64,000 nucleotides of DNA from JBDHWG01 sp046328525 (GCA_046328525.1 JAXLWK010000003.1:496001-560000), one strand, 5' to 3'; positions 8,065 to 18,747 are shown, counted from the stretch's first letter. Program-made: numbers and translations. Notes: generated from the sequence alone by a model not told the origin.

Positions 8065-8457
8065 CTACATGACGCCGCGCACCTTCTCAGGCTGGATCGT
8101 GACGATGACGCGCACCTGGCCGCGCCCGCCGTACCAGGCGTAGGGCTGGCCGGTGTATTTCTGGGCGAGCTTCTCGATGTGCTCGGTCCCGCCCTCGGTG
8201 GTGGTCTTGACCACGCGGCCCCGCACCTGGAAATAGCGCGTCGGTTCGTCGGGGTCGGAGACGGCGACGGCCACGCGCGGGTCGCGCGCGATGTTCTTGA
8301 GCTTGACGTAGCCCTGGACGGTGTTGATGATCACGTTCTCGCCGTCGGTGTCGACCCAGGTCTGGGTCAGTTGGGGTGAACCGTCGGCCATGGTGGTCGC
8401 GATGTAGCACAGGCTCGGCCGTCGCAGCAGCGCGACCTGGTCTTCGGTGAGTTTCAT
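8065..8457 (-). CDS. PPOX-class (split-barrel, F420/FMN-dependent) protein
   Basis: A 130-aa split-barrel flavin or F420-binding protein of the pyridoxamine 5'-phosphate-oxidase-like superfamily. Typical elements are YIATTMADGSPQLTQTWVD near the N terminus, KLKNIARDPRVAVAVSDP, RYFQVRGRV and EHIEKLAQKYTG. These small proteins reduce varied substrates or bind cofactor; the substrate is unknown. The ATG at 8457 is preceded by CAGGAG at 6 nt; upstream in-frame ATGs lack a ribosome-binding site. It is divergent from the M20 hydrolase gene across a gap that holds a TTGTATAC inverted repeat. Confidence 0.88.
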   Translation of the reverse strand: MKLTEDQVALLRRPSLCYIATTMADGSPQLTQTWVDTDGENVIINTVQGYVKLKNIARDPRVAVAVSDPDEPTRYFQVRGRVVKTTTEGGTEHIEKLAQKYTGQPYAWYGGRGQVRVIVTIQPEKVRGVM

Positions 8458-8480
8458 GATGGCTCCTGGGTGTGTTATGT

Positions 8481-8511
8481 TTGTATACGGAAATGATAGT
8501 ACAGTATACAA
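8481..8511. promoter_or_regulatory. Candidate operator: TTGTATAC-N15-GTATACAA
   Basis: Two perfect 8-bp inverted half-sites, 8481-8488 and 8504-8511, centred in the divergent gap between the PPOX and M20 hydrolase genes. TTGTATACAA-like sequences are common targets of GntR-family repressors, but no GntR gene lies in the window. The -10-like TACAAT (8507-8512) overlaps the right half-site. Confidence 0.5.
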
Positions 8512-8560
8512 TGTTCGCGCAAGAAATGTTCAAGCGCGGCGTTGTATTGAGAGGACGACG

Positions 8561-9819
<1,259 letters not shown>

Positions 9820-9823
<4 letters not shown>

Positions 9824-11553
9824 TACGCCTGCCTACCGGCTTTCTTCGTCAGCGTCTCCTGCCAGGGGGCGACCGGCGGCGTCAAGTGTATCTCGTCCGG
9901 GACGGGTACATCAATGTACGTCGGGCCACGCCGGGCGAGCGCCGTCTCGAACGCTGCCGCGAAGTCGTCCAGGCTCGTCGCGCGGTGGGCGGCCAGCCCC
10001 ATGCCCTCGGCGACCTTGACCGAGTCTATTGCGCCGAAGTCCACGCCGAAGTAGCGCCCGCCGCTGTAGAGGTGCTGGAGCATCTTGATCCAGCCGAGCG
10101 AGCCGTTGGAGAACTGCACGTACACAATCGGCAGGTGGAAGCGCGCCGCCGTCTCTAGCTCGCCGCACGCCATGCCGAAGCTGCCGTCGCCCGTCAGGCC
10201 GACAATCGTTCGCTCCGGATGGGCGAACGCGGCCCCGATCGCGCCGGGGATGACATAACCCATCGGGCCATGGCCGCGCGGGATGATGACGCTGCGCTCG
10301 GCGCGCGCCGTCTCCCAGTACGACGCGATGTTGGGCGTCGGGGTGCCCGGCTCGCCCAGGATGAGCGCGTCCGCACCGGCCAGGCGGCGAATCGCGCGCA
10401 CGACGTCGCGCGGGTGGAGCATGCCCTCGCCGACATCGGCCGGCGCAGCACTGGCCGCCGCCCACGCTTGACGGCGCTCGGCGATCCAGCGTCGAATCTC
10501 GGCGCTGCGACCCTCATCCGGCCCCCCCAGGGCCTCCATGATCTGGCACAGAACGGTGCGCGCATCCCCGACGAGGGTGACGCTGCCGGGGTAGTTGCGG
10601 CCGGCGCGTTCGGCTTCGATGTCAATGTGCATCGTTGCCGCCGTGCGGGGCGGGCTTTTGAACGAGTTGGTGTCGGTGGCGTTGGCGCGGGTGCCGACGA
10701 AGAGCACGGCATCGGCGGCGGCCAGGTAGTCGTTGGCGTAGTCCCGCGCGCCGTTTGCCCCCGCCACGCCCAGGCTCCACGGGTCATCCTCCGCCAGCGC
10801 CCCTTTGCCGTGGATGCTCGTGGCAACCGGAATTCCCCAGGTGTTCGCCAGGCGGCTGATCTCATCCCGCGCTGCCGCCAGGTGAACGCCCGACCCGGCG
10901 ACAATGGCCGGACGGTGGGCGGCCGTCAGCGCGTTGGCGGCGCGCGCGACGGCGTCGGTGTCGGCGGAGGGGCGGTCGCCCGGAACCTGGGCACTCATGG
11001 TTGGCAAGCCCACCCGCGCCCGCTCGTCCATCACGTCTTCCGGGATCACAAGGCTGACCGGCGCGGGGCGGCCCGTGGTCGCGGCGCACAGGGCGTCACA
11101 CACGAGGCGCGGGATATCGGCGACCGTCTCGACGGCGGCCTGCCACTTGGTGACGGCGGAGAAGAGCTTGGTCTGGTCAATCTCAGTCAGCGCGCCGGTG
11201 TTGCGGCTGCGGCGGTGGATGTCCGTCGTCAGCACCAGCAGTGGCACGGACGATGCCCACGGCTCGCCCAGCCCGCCGACGAGGAACGTGACACCGCCGC
11301 CGCTGGACGCCTCGACGACGCCGACCGTGTTGCCGGCGCGGGCGTAAGCGTCGGCCATGAACGCGGCGTGCCGCTCATCCCGGGCGAGGACGTGGTGGAT
11401 AGTGTCGCGGTGGTGGTAGAGGGCGTCGTAGAACGTGACGCCGGTATCGCCGGGCACGCCGAAGACGTGGCCGACACCCGCCCGCACCAGGCACTCCACG
11501 AGGATTTCCGCGCCCGTGCCCTCGAACTCCCGATGACCCTGCTGGCCGCTCAT
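9820..11553 (-). CDS. Thiamine diphosphate-dependent enzyme, acetolactate-synthase-like
   Basis: 577 aa with the three-domain ThDP architecture. The N-terminal domain has VFGVPGDTG and a conserved Glu in RDERHAAFMADAYARA, the middle domain has NTWGIPVATSIHGKGA, and the C-terminal domain has the ThDP/Mg motif GDGSFGMACGELETAARFHLPIVYVQFSN. The family includes acetolactate synthase, benzoylformate decarboxylase, oxalyl-CoA decarboxylase and sulfoacetaldehyde acetyltransferase. There is no small regulatory subunit nearby, so a catabolic member is as likely as branched-chain biosynthesis. The ATG at 11553 follows GGGGAGAG; an upstream in-frame ATG at 11622 has poor context. It is divergent from the LarA-like gene. 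Confidence 0.85.
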
Positions 11554-11637
11554 GTCGCTCTCCCCTGTGCCGCGCCTCTTTGTTGAAGCGCCATTATAAC
11601 CTGACTGGCGCGAATCGCCCACTCACCGCTTCCGTGC

Positions 11638-11643
11638 TACAAT
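11638..11643 (+). promoter_or_regulatory. Extended -10 (TGCTACAAT) for the LarA-like gene
   Basis: TACAAT preceded by TGC, 40 bp before the GTG at 11684. No good -35 is visible. On the other strand a TATAAT (11598-11593) lies 39 bp before the ThDP enzyme start, so the 11554-11683 gap holds both divergent promoters. Confidence 0.45.
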
Positions 11644-11683
11644 CGCGGGACGACAAGGCGAGGACTCTGAGCGGGAGGGTCGT

Positions 11684-12913
11684 GTGGACTTGAGAACGGC
11701 GCCGGTGCGGCAGCGTGTCGTGACGGAGCGTGTGCCAGATGTGGCGGCGGCGGTGCGGGCTGGGTTGCAGGCCCTGCCCCTCACCGAGTGCGTGCGGCCG
11801 GAGATGCGCATCGCGGTCGGCGTCGGCAGCCGCGGCATCGCGTGCATTACGGAGGTGGTGACGACCGTGGTCGCCGAGCTAAGGGCGGCCGGCGCGCAGC
11901 CGTTCCTTGTCCCGGCGATGGGCAGCCACGGCGGCGGAACGGCCGAGGGGCAGCGCCAGGTGCTTGAGGACTATGGCCTGGGGCCAGATCGCCTGGGGGC
12001 GCCCATCTACAGCGACATGGAGGCGATACAGATTGGGGAGACCGCCGAGGGGACGCCGGTGTACTTCGACAGGTTCGCCAACGACGCCGACGGGATCATC
12101 GTCGTCAACCGCATCAAGGAGCATACGTCGTTTCGCGGGCCGTGGGAGAGCGGGCTGATGAAGATGCTGGCGGTGGGACTCGGCAAGCGCCAGGGCGCGG
12201 CGGCGTACCACGCGCGCGGCGTCGGCGACACGTTTCCGACGGTGGCGCGGGTGACTCTGGCGCAGCGCCCGGTGCTGTTCGGCGTCGGCATCGTCGAGAA
12301 CGGGCTGCACGAGCCGGCGCGTATCGCTGTCGTCCCGGCGGCGCGCATCGAGGCGGAGGAGCCGCGCCTGCTCGACCTGGCGCGCACGATGCGGCCGGGG
12401 ATTCCGCTCGAGCCGCTCGATTTGCTGATCGTGCAAGAGATGGGCAAGGACATCAGCGGCACGGGGATGGACCTGAATGTGATAGGGATGTGGCGGCGGC
12501 TAGGCGGGCCGGTCACGCCAGATTTCAGGGCCATTGCCGCGCTGGACCTGACGGCGAACAGCCACGGCAACGCGATCGGCGTCGGCCACGCCGACCTGAT
12601 CACCCAGCGCCTGCGCGACAAGGTTGACCTGGCGGCGACCTACACGAACTGTCTCACCGCGGGGAACCTGGCGGGCGGAAAGCTACCCATCACCCTGCCG
12701 ACGGACCGCGACGTCATCCGCGCCGCGCTCGCCGGGGTCGGGCCGGCCAGGGCGCGCGTGGTGTGGGTCCGCAACACGCTCACCCTGGATCGAATGTGGG
12801 TGTCTGAGGCGCTACTGCCGGATGTGGCCGCCGCGCCGCTATTGGAGCAAATCGGGCCGCCCGTGCGCCTGGCTTTTGACGAGCAGGGAACACTCATCCT
12901 TCCCAGTGCGTAA
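11684..12913 (+). CDS. LarA-like (DUF2088) protein, nickel-pincer-enzyme superfamily
   Basis: 409 aa related to the lactate-racemase catalytic domain. Visible elements are IAVGVGSRGIACI, PAMGSHGGGTAEGQ, IVVNRIKEHTSFRG and KMLAVGLGKRQGAAAYHARG, where the family places its His/Lys cofactor and substrate contacts. LarA itself racemises lactate with a nickel-pincer nucleotide; relatives racemise or epimerise other 2-hydroxyacids. No larB, larC or larE cofactor genes are in the window, so substrate and cofactor loading are open. The GTG at 11684 follows GGGAGGG. The last 20 bp overlap the end of the convergent orphan gene. Confidence 0.8.
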   Translation: MDLRTAPVRQRVVTERVPDVAAAVRAGLQALPLTECVRPEMRIAVGVGSRGIACITEVVTTVVAELRAAGAQPFLVPAMGSHGGGTAEGQRQVLEDYGLGPDRLGAPIYSDMEAIQIGETAEGTPVYFDRFANDADGIIVVNRIKEHTSFRGPWESGLMKMLAVGLGKRQGAAAYHARGVGDTFPTVARVTLAQRPVLFGVGIVENGLHEPARIAVVPAARIEAEEPRLLDLARTMRPGIPLEPLDLLIVQEMGKDISGTGMDLNVIGMWRRLGGPVTPDFRAIAALDLTANSHGNAIGVGHADLITQRLRDKVDLAATYTNCLTAGNLAGGKLPITLPTDRDVIRAALAGVGPARARVVWVRNTLTLDRMWVSEALLPDVAAAPLLEQIGPPVRLAFDEQGTLILPSA

Positions 12914-13262
12914 TCAAGTCGGCCTCCACTGGCTCGATAGCGTACTTCATACGCGCGACAAGCAGATTCAGGGCCTCCTGGTTGAACACCAGGGCCAGAT
13001 CGTGCTCGAGGTGCGTGAAGCCCCGGCCGGATGGGTGCGTGTTCATCGCGTCCACCACATCCTGCGGGATGACTCCCTCGATATGGTAGTGGTTGTTGCG
13101 CCGCTGGAAAGTCAGAATGACCTTGCCGTGCTCGCGCAGGACGCCCGAGACTCCCACGCCGGTGAACGGATGCGTTTCCATCACCGCCTCAATCCCCGCG
13201 GCTTGCAGCTCGCGCTGCACGACCGCCGTGTCAGGACGATGGGATCCAAAATCCTGGAACAT
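12894..13262 (-). CDS. Hypothetical protein
   Basis: An unrecognised 122-aa soluble protein, mixed alpha/beta by eye: RPDTAVVQRELQAAGIEAV, then beta-like VSGVLREHGKVILTFQRRNNHYHIEG, then a helix LVFNQEALNLLVARMKYAIE. The ATG at 13262 is preceded by GGAGG at 5 nt, which settles the start against upstream in-frame ATGs. It is rich in His (HPF, HYH, HPS, HLEHD, HWEG), so a metal site is possible. It overlaps the 3' end of the convergent LarA-like gene by 20 bp. No function assigned. Confidence 0.65.
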   Translation of the reverse strand: MFQDFGSHRPDTAVVQRELQAAGIEAVMETHPFTGVGVSGVLREHGKVILTFQRRNNHYHIEGVIPQDVVDAMNTHPSGRGFTHLEHDLALVFNQEALNLLVARMKYAIEPVEADLITHWEG

Positions 13263-13282
13263 GGCTGCCTCCATGAACGCTA

Positions 13283-13297
13283 CGGCTCGCTGCGAGC
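13283..13297 (-). other. Short palindrome in the leader of the orphan gene
   Basis: GGCTCG-CAG-CGAGCC, a perfect 6-bp stem 21 bp before the ATG at 13262. A -10-like TATACAAT on the minus strand lies near 13430. The rest of the 13263-13504 gap shows nothing else I can support. Confidence 0.3.
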
Positions 13298-13504
13298 CTT
13301 CTCCCGCCGACACGCAATAGAAACAGGTCGGGGGAAGCCGGCAGCGTCCGCCCGACCCGTCGTTTGGGGAAGACCACAGAGGATGCATTCAGGGCGGAGC
13401 CGCCATTGCCTCGACCCACTATGATTGTATATCCACCCAGGCGCAACGGGGGCGTATCTTTCGCAACAGGGCAGGAAGGTTTCGCTACGGGCGGGGGTGT
13501 CCGC

Positions 13505-15370
13505 TCAGGCCACGGGATCCTCGATGCGCCCTTTGGCCGCCACGCGAGTGCTCAAGCGGTTGACCAACTCATGCGGGTCGTAGGGGTGGTGCCAGTGCTT
13601 GAGATAGACCGACTTCGGAATGACGAGCAGGCTGAGCGAGTCGTCGGCCATGACCGTCGCGTTTCGCGCCGCGCCCCGAATGACGCCGGTGTCGCCGACC
13701 GGCGTCCATGCCGGGATGCTGGCCGACTCGTAGCCGCCCAACGGGTGAACGCGCAGCCCCTCCGCCATCGGCACGTACACGAAGCCCGGCGGTGACCCTG
13801 CTTCGAGCAGCGCCTCGCCACGCGCCAGGTGCAGCACCTTGACGTGATCGAACGCCGCCGCTGGGTCAATGGGCTGCGTGTTGTGGCCCGACTGTGCGAC
13901 GTGTTCGAGCACCAGCTGCCGCGCCGCGAGCGAGCCGTGAAATTCAGTCGCCGCCAGGTAGCGCGCCCGCTCCGTGATGGGGATGTGTTCCAGGGAGGGC
14001 ACCACGTGGACGCGGCCGCGCAGCTGCGGCGCGCACTCCCCGATGAGCTGCGCGACCATGTCGCCAAAGGCGAGATTGTCGTCAGTCTCTTCGAGGAGGA
14101 TCAGCGCGTCCTCGGCACGCTTGAGGCCGGCGGCGTCGGCGGCGGCCGCCGGACGCTCGAAGCTCTGAATGGCATCCTTCTGAATGTCAAGGGCGACCGT
14201 AGCCGCCCACGCGGCGGCCTGCCCGGCGATCGCCGGCGTGACGAACGCCCCGCGGTGAAAGGAGAGGCGCAGGTTGCCGGCCGGGTCTACGTCGCTGCTG
14301 GCGATGTTGGCTTCGCCGGCCGAGATGGGATCCGGCGCTGTGAGCAGGAACAGCTCGCCTTTGCGGGAGCGCAGGGCATAGATCGCCGCCCCGGTGGTCT
14401 GGTCCACATACGTTTCGTGCCCGCCGGATGTCTTGAGCATCGTGCCGCGCTGCCGCAGAGCGTCCGCCGCCCGCAGTACTCGGAGCGTGTCTACCACGTC
14501 GCCGACGACCTGGCGCACGCCCCGGTCGTCCGACGCGAGCCAGGCGAACGCCTGCCGCTCGCTGTCAACATAGTAGCGCGCGAGGGCAAGCTGCCGGTCC
14601 GAGATCGCGCCGTACCGCGCCGTGGCCTCCGACAGCCCGTGCTCGGCCTCACCGAGGGCCTTGCGTAGCCGCTCCAGCTCCTCGGCGGGCGCGCCGCTGA
14701 GGCCGGCCTCCGACAGGGCGCGCCGTGCTTGCTCGACGCGGAACACGCCGTAGTCCAGGCGTAGGTCGGTGCTGAGGGTGTGGAGCATGGCCGCGCGGAG
14801 CCGCCGCGGATCGTTGAGGTCGGCGACGGGGATCTTGCTCTTGCTGTGAGCGACGGCGAGCGCCAGCAACTCGCGCAACACTACCCTCGCGTCTTGAGGG
14901 AGCGGGCCGGCGGCGGCGAGAACGGGCAGCCTGGCGACGACGCTGTTGCCCGCCTCGGCCAGGATCGTGGCGACAATCTCGTCGAACGCCGGGCTGAAGA
15001 TGAGGTGCGCCGCCACTTCGGGGTGCATGGTGCGCCCAAAGGGCGTGAAGTCAGTCATGCCGATGTCGTGTACATAGGCCAGCATGACGCCGCAGCTGCG
15101 CATGAATGCCTGGGCCGCCGGGTCGCGCGGCGGGATCAGGACGCCGAGAACGTGGTCGAGGAGCCGCAGGAGCTGGTGAGCCACGTCGCGGACATGCACG
15201 ACGCCGTGGTCGGCGAACAGTCCGGGGTGTTTCGTGGGGCTGGTCAGAAAGTCGGGGTCTTGGAGCAGGGCTTCGAGGGAAGCCTGCCGGTTGACCACGG
15301 CGTAGTACCTGTCTTCGATCGTGGCCCGCACGGCGCGGGGTACATAGACGTCTAGCTCTTCGCCTGTCAT
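13505..15370 (-). CDS. HD-domain phosphohydrolase-like protein with C-terminal cyclic-nucleotide-binding-like domain
   Basis: A 621-aa soluble protein. The N-terminal third has an HD-type metal site, HVRDVAHQLLRLLDHV (His59) then YVHDIGM (His101-Asp102) and AVAHSKSK further on. The middle has a helical coiled stretch (about 220-260) and a region with little similarity I recognise. The C-terminal 90 residues (VKVLHLARGEALLEAG to SLLVIPKSVYLKHW) look like a cNMP-binding jelly roll with a degenerate phosphate cassette. It is the second gene after the transporter-HEAT-cNBD gene, 36 bp apart, so cotranscribed. It may be a nucleotide phosphohydrolase or phosphodiesterase gated by a nucleotide. The catalytic substrate is unknown. 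Confidence 0.75.
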   Translation of the reverse strand: MTGEELDVYVPRAVRATIEDRYYAVVNRQASLEALLQDPDFLTSPTKHPGLFADHGVVHVRDVAHQLLRLLDHVLGVLIPPRDPAAQAFMRSCGVMLAYVHDIGMTDFTPFGRTMHPEVAAHLIFSPAFDEIVATILAEAGNSVVARLPVLAAAGPLPQDARVVLRELLALAVAHSKSKIPVADLNDPRRLRAAMLHTLSTDLRLDYGVFRVEQARRALSEAGLSGAPAEELERLRKALGEAEHGLSEATARYGAISDRQLALARYYVDSERQAFAWLASDDRGVRQVVGDVVDTLRVLRAADALRQRGTMLKTSGGHETYVDQTTGAAIYALRSRKGELFLLTAPDPISAGEANIASSDVDPAGNLRLSFHRGAFVTPAIAGQAAAWAATVALDIQKDAIQSFERPAAAADAAGLKRAEDALILLEETDDNLAFGDMVAQLIGECAPQLRGRVHVVPSLEHIPITERARYLAATEFHGSLAARQLVLEHVAQSGHNTQPIDPAAAFDHVKVLHLARGEALLEAGSPPGFVYVPMAEGLRVHPLGGYESASIPAWTPVGDTGVIRGAARNATVMADDSLSLLVIPKSVYLKHWHHPYDPHELVNRLSTRVAAKGRIEDPVA

Positions 15371-15406
15371 GTCAGGGTGTCGCTTCTCGCAGGAGGGGAT
15401 AGGCTG

Positions 15407-18400
15407 TCATGATCGCTCCGCCAGCCGCGCCTGAAGCTCGACCGTCTCGCGGTCGAGGGCGCGGACGCGGCGCGTGAGGACACGCATGATGGCGCGCGTC
15501 ACCTCGACGCGGTCCTCGATAAGCTCGCCGAACGGCTCCTGGTCGAGGCGCAGCAGCTCGGTCTCCTCTTCGGCGGTGACCGACGCGGCGCGCGGCTCCG
15601 GGTCGAGCAGCGCCATCTCGCCGACGACTTCGTCCGCGCCGAGATAGGTCAGGGTATGGTCGCCGTCATGGATGCGCACCCGGCCGCGCACGATGATGTA
15701 CATGCTGTCGCCCGGCTCGCCTTTCCGAATGACGGTCTCGCCCGCCGCCGCCGTGACGTCGCGCATCTGGCCTGCGACGGCGGCCAGGACCTCATCCGGC
15801 GTTCCGCTAAACAGGCTCGTGCCTTTGAGAATGATAACCTTTTCCAGCGTCGAGCGCATGCCGGGTCCCTCCTGAGTATCCTGCGTGAGCCTGGGAAGCG
15901 CCCATAGGGCTGTTTCGGCCACGATGGGGTCGGTCGCCGCCTGCGCCGCGCCGATGGCGGCGGCGCAGGGCGTGGCGGCGATCTGGACCGCGGTGTACAT
16001 CGCGCACGCGCGCAGCCAGGGCGACGCGCTGTGGGCGCTTCCGGAGATAATCTCCACGAGGCGGTCGTCGCGGCTCAGCCTGGCCTGCGGGTGTCGCGCG
16101 GCGAGCTGCTTCAGGGAGTGGCCGGCATGGCTGTAGTCCAGCACGGCCATGCTATCCTTGAGGTCTCGCGGCAGCCGGGTGTCGAGCACTTCTAGCGCGA
16201 AGGCGCGCTGCGCCGCATCGGACGAGTGATAGGCGTCCCGCGCTCGCAGAATCGTCTGGCGGTCTTCGATGAACGACAGCAGCCAGAAGAGACGTTCCCG
16301 AATGCGCCGCTCGTCTGACTGAAGCGCCTCTTGCAGCAGCGCCGTCGCCGCCTCATGGCCGACATCTTCGCGCGCGGCCAGTGTCCATGCGGCCAGCCCC
16401 ATCTCGGCGTGGGCCTGGTCGTGGACGCGCTCCACCATCGCGCCCGACGCAGTGTAGCCGGCGCCGACCAGGGCGCGCAGGACACGGTCGCGCACGGCGT
16501 CGTCGGGTGTCTGCGCCTGACTTTCCAGTATTGCGATGGCCTGCTCGCTGCGCACGCGCCCACACACCCGCGCCAGCTCGATGCGCGTCACCTGGGGCGT
16601 CGCGTCGTCCGCGAAGGCTGCGGCGATCGCCGGCGTGGCGGCGTCGCCCGCCGCCGTGAGGGCCTGGCGGGCCGCGCCGCGCGTGGATGTCTCGGCCAGG
16701 GCGGCAATCACGCGCGGCCAGGCGTCCGGCGCGGGCGACGCGCCGGCGGCTCGGACGGCGGCGAGACGGACATCGGGGTTGGGATCGGCCAGCAAATCCC
16801 CCAGCAGTCCGCGCTCGTGCTGGGGCGCTTCCTCGATCACCTGGGCGGCCAGGATGCGTTGCGCGGCGTTCGTCGAGCGCGCGGCCCCACCCAGCCAGGT
16901 CTCCGCTACTTCGATGTCGTGCGGCCGTCCGGAGCCGAGCAGCCCGACCATCGCGCCTTTCTGGACTTCGGGCGAGAGGTCGTCCAGCATGGGCAGGACA
17001 GCGCCCACGCCGCTGAGTGACGCCAGCGCCCGAACGGCGTGGCCGCGCACCGTCGGCGAAGGGTCTGCCTGGGCGGACTGGCGCACGCGCGGCGCGGTGT
17101 CGGTCATGCTCATTGCTGCGATGCGGTCGAGGGCCTCCGCGCGCATCTCCGGCGCCGGGTGGTCCAGCAGGCTGGGCAGCGCCTCGCGCATTGCCGCCGG
17201 GTCGGCCTCCGCCAGCATGTTGAGGGAAAAGAGGGCCGCGTCGGGGTGGGGGTTCTGGACGCCGACGCGAAGCGCCGCGATGCTCGATGCGTCGCTCAAG
17301 TCGAGCGGCGATGCCTGGAGCTTCCGCTGGCGCAGCGCCTCGGTGAGGACGCGCCGGTACGCCCGCGCTACCATGAACACGATGGGCAGCCAGATGGCCG
17401 CCACCGCCAGAAAGACCCACGCGAGCTGGGTCGGGCTGAACGACAGCACCGACGTGAAGATGATGAGGACGACGCCGGCGAGGCCGATGCCGATTGGCTG
17501 GAAGATGGTGTCACCGAGCGTCTGCGCCCGCAGGCGCAGCCGAGGCGGGAGCGGCTGGTAGAGGATGACCACGGACGCCATCTCGATGGAGCCGACGAAC
17601 ACAACGCTGAGAAGCTTCGTGAGCACCGCGAGCCAGAAGACTAGCCCGGCGAGGGCGGTCACCAGGCTCGTGACGATGATGCCAAGCGCGCCCCCGGTCA
17701 GGGAGACGGGCATGGTGAGCAGGCCGCCGCGCACGCCGTAGCGGCTCAAGATGGGGGCGGTGAGAAACACGCTCACGATGAGAGACGCGATGCCGACAAC
17801 CGAGGCAAACAGCCCCAGGAAGGCCGCCAGGTCGTCGGCGCTGGGGTAGCGGAGGGCTGCCAGGGCGTAGTAGATGTTGTCCACGACGAAGAAGCCGACC
17901 CAGGAGACGACGATGATCGCCACGATGAGCATCACGTAGCGGTTGCGGAGAATGGGCGGGGACGGCGCTTCCTCGACGGGCTGCGGGCCGACCGGGCGCA
18001 TGTGAAAGTGCATGTGGTAGCGGCGCAGGATGAAGAATTGGAGCGCCAGGGCGACGGCGAGGGCGACGGCGGCCAGGATGAGGAGGTTGGCTGTGCCGAT
18101 CCGGCCGACGATGAAGGGGACGGAGAAGCCGGCGATGGGGTAGGCGACAAGGTAGCCCGCGCCGAGCAGGCCAAACAGGCGCTTGGCCTGGCGCACGTCA
18201 AAGATGCGGCCGGCCAGGGTATAGATCACAAAGAAGGTCAGGTTGATGCTCGACTGAAACCACGCTGGCAGGATGAAGATGAGCCACGCCGGGCTGGCGG
18301 CCACCAGGCCAAGCCACAGCCCCAGAGTACCCAGCGCCATGAAGGCGACGTCAATGGTGACGAGGCGGGGAAGAGAGACGCGCCCGCCGATCTGGAGGTT

Positions 18401-18589
18401 GACCAGGGAGATAGCCGCCGCCACCACGGCGATGCCGATGTCGGCGTAGGGAATAGCGCCGCCGCCGAACGTCGCCAGGAAGAGGGCGAAGGCGGCCGTC
18501 TGGATGAGGATGACGCCAACGGCCAGGAAGAACAGCTCGACGAACAGCAGCCAAAACGGGGCGCGCTCCTCCGTTCGAATGCTCAACAC
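15407..18589 (-). CDS. Membrane transporter-like (NTT/MFS) protein with HEAT repeats and C-terminal cyclic-nucleotide-binding domain
   Basis: 1060 aa. Residues of about 10-420 contain some 12 hydrophobic helices resembling ATP/ADP-translocase (NTT) or MFS proteins. About 430-900 are alpha-helical HEAT-type repeats (LDHPAPEMRAEALDRIAAMS, DLLADPNPDVRLAAVRAAG). About 925-1040 form a clear cNMP-binding domain (IRKGEPGDSMYIIVRGRVRI, then VVGEMALLDPEPRAASVTA with the PBC-like GEMALL...RAA motif). The GTG at 18589 follows AAAGGAAG and sits just before the first helix. It heads an operon with the HD-cNBD gene. Inferred role: a nucleotide-regulated transporter or sensor. Confidence 0.8.
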   Translation of the reverse strand: MLSIRTEERAPFWLLFVELFFLAVGVILIQTAAFALFLATFGGGAIPYADIGIAVVAAAISLVNLQIGGRVSLPRLVTIDVAFMALGTLGLWLGLVAASPAWLIFILPAWFQSSINLTFFVIYTLAGRIFDVRQAKRLFGLLGAGYLVAYPIAGFSVPFIVGRIGTANLLILAAVALAVALALQFFILRRYHMHFHMRPVGPQPVEEAPSPPILRNRYVMLIVAIIVVSWVGFFVVDNIYYALAALRYPSADDLAAFLGLFASVVGIASLIVSVFLTAPILSRYGVRGGLLTMPVSLTGGALGIIVTSLVTALAGLVFWLAVLTKLLSVVFVGSIEMASVVILYQPLPPRLRLRAQTLGDTIFQPIGIGLAGVVLIIFTSVLSFSPTQLAWVFLAVAAIWLPIVFMVARAYRRVLTEALRQRKLQASPLDLSDASSIAALRVGVQNPHPDAALFSLNMLAEADPAAMREALPSLLDHPAPEMRAEALDRIAAMSMTDTAPRVRQSAQADPSPTVRGHAVRALASLSGVGAVLPMLDDLSPEVQKGAMVGLLGSGRPHDIEVAETWLGGAARSTNAAQRILAAQVIEEAPQHERGLLGDLLADPNPDVRLAAVRAAGASPAPDAWPRVIAALAETSTRGAARQALTAAGDAATPAIAAAFADDATPQVTRIELARVCGRVRSEQAIAILESQAQTPDDAVRDRVLRALVGAGYTASGAMVERVHDQAHAEMGLAAWTLAAREDVGHEAATALLQEALQSDERRIRERLFWLLSFIEDRQTILRARDAYHSSDAAQRAFALEVLDTRLPRDLKDSMAVLDYSHAGHSLKQLAARHPQARLSRDDRLVEIISGSAHSASPWLRACAMYTAVQIAATPCAAAIGAAQAATDPIVAETALWALPRLTQDTQEGPGMRSTLEKVIILKGTSLFSGTPDEVLAAVAGQMRDVTAAAGETVIRKGEPGDSMYIIVRGRVRIHDGDHTLTYLGADEVVGEMALLDPEPRAASVTAEEETELLRLDQEPFGELIEDRVEVTRAIMRVLTRRVRALDRETVELQARLAERS

Positions 18590-18682
18590 GGCGTACTTCC
18601 TTTCGATGCGGCGCTTTGGCGCGTGAGTCTGGCCGTCACCGCGTCGTTGGATCCCGACCAATCGGGTGTCGCTTGGGGGGCA

Positions 18683-18711
18683 AGTATAGCAGAGGGCTTG
18701 AGGCCGGGCAA
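18683..18711 (-). promoter_or_regulatory. Promoter of the cNBD operon
   Basis: On the minus strand TTGCCC (18711-18706), a 17-bp spacer and TATACT (18688-18683) with a TGC extension. Transcription would begin about 80 nt before the GTG at 18589. Confidence 0.6.
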
Positions 18712-18717
18712 GCTTCG

Positions 18718-18747
18718 TTTACGGCAGGTTCACGCCATCAGTATAAT
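18718..18747 (+). promoter_or_regulatory. Divergent promoter of the small beta-sandwich gene
   Basis: TTTACG (18718-18723), an 18-bp spacer and TATAAT (18742-18747), 49 bp before the ATG at 18797. The -35 element lies 6 bp from that of the opposite-strand promoter, so the two are back to back. Confidence 0.55.

Noticed and set aside
10219..11586. 455-codon open frame on the + strand
   Set aside because: Antisense to the ThDP enzyme gene, with Arg/Gly/Asp-rich low-information sequence.
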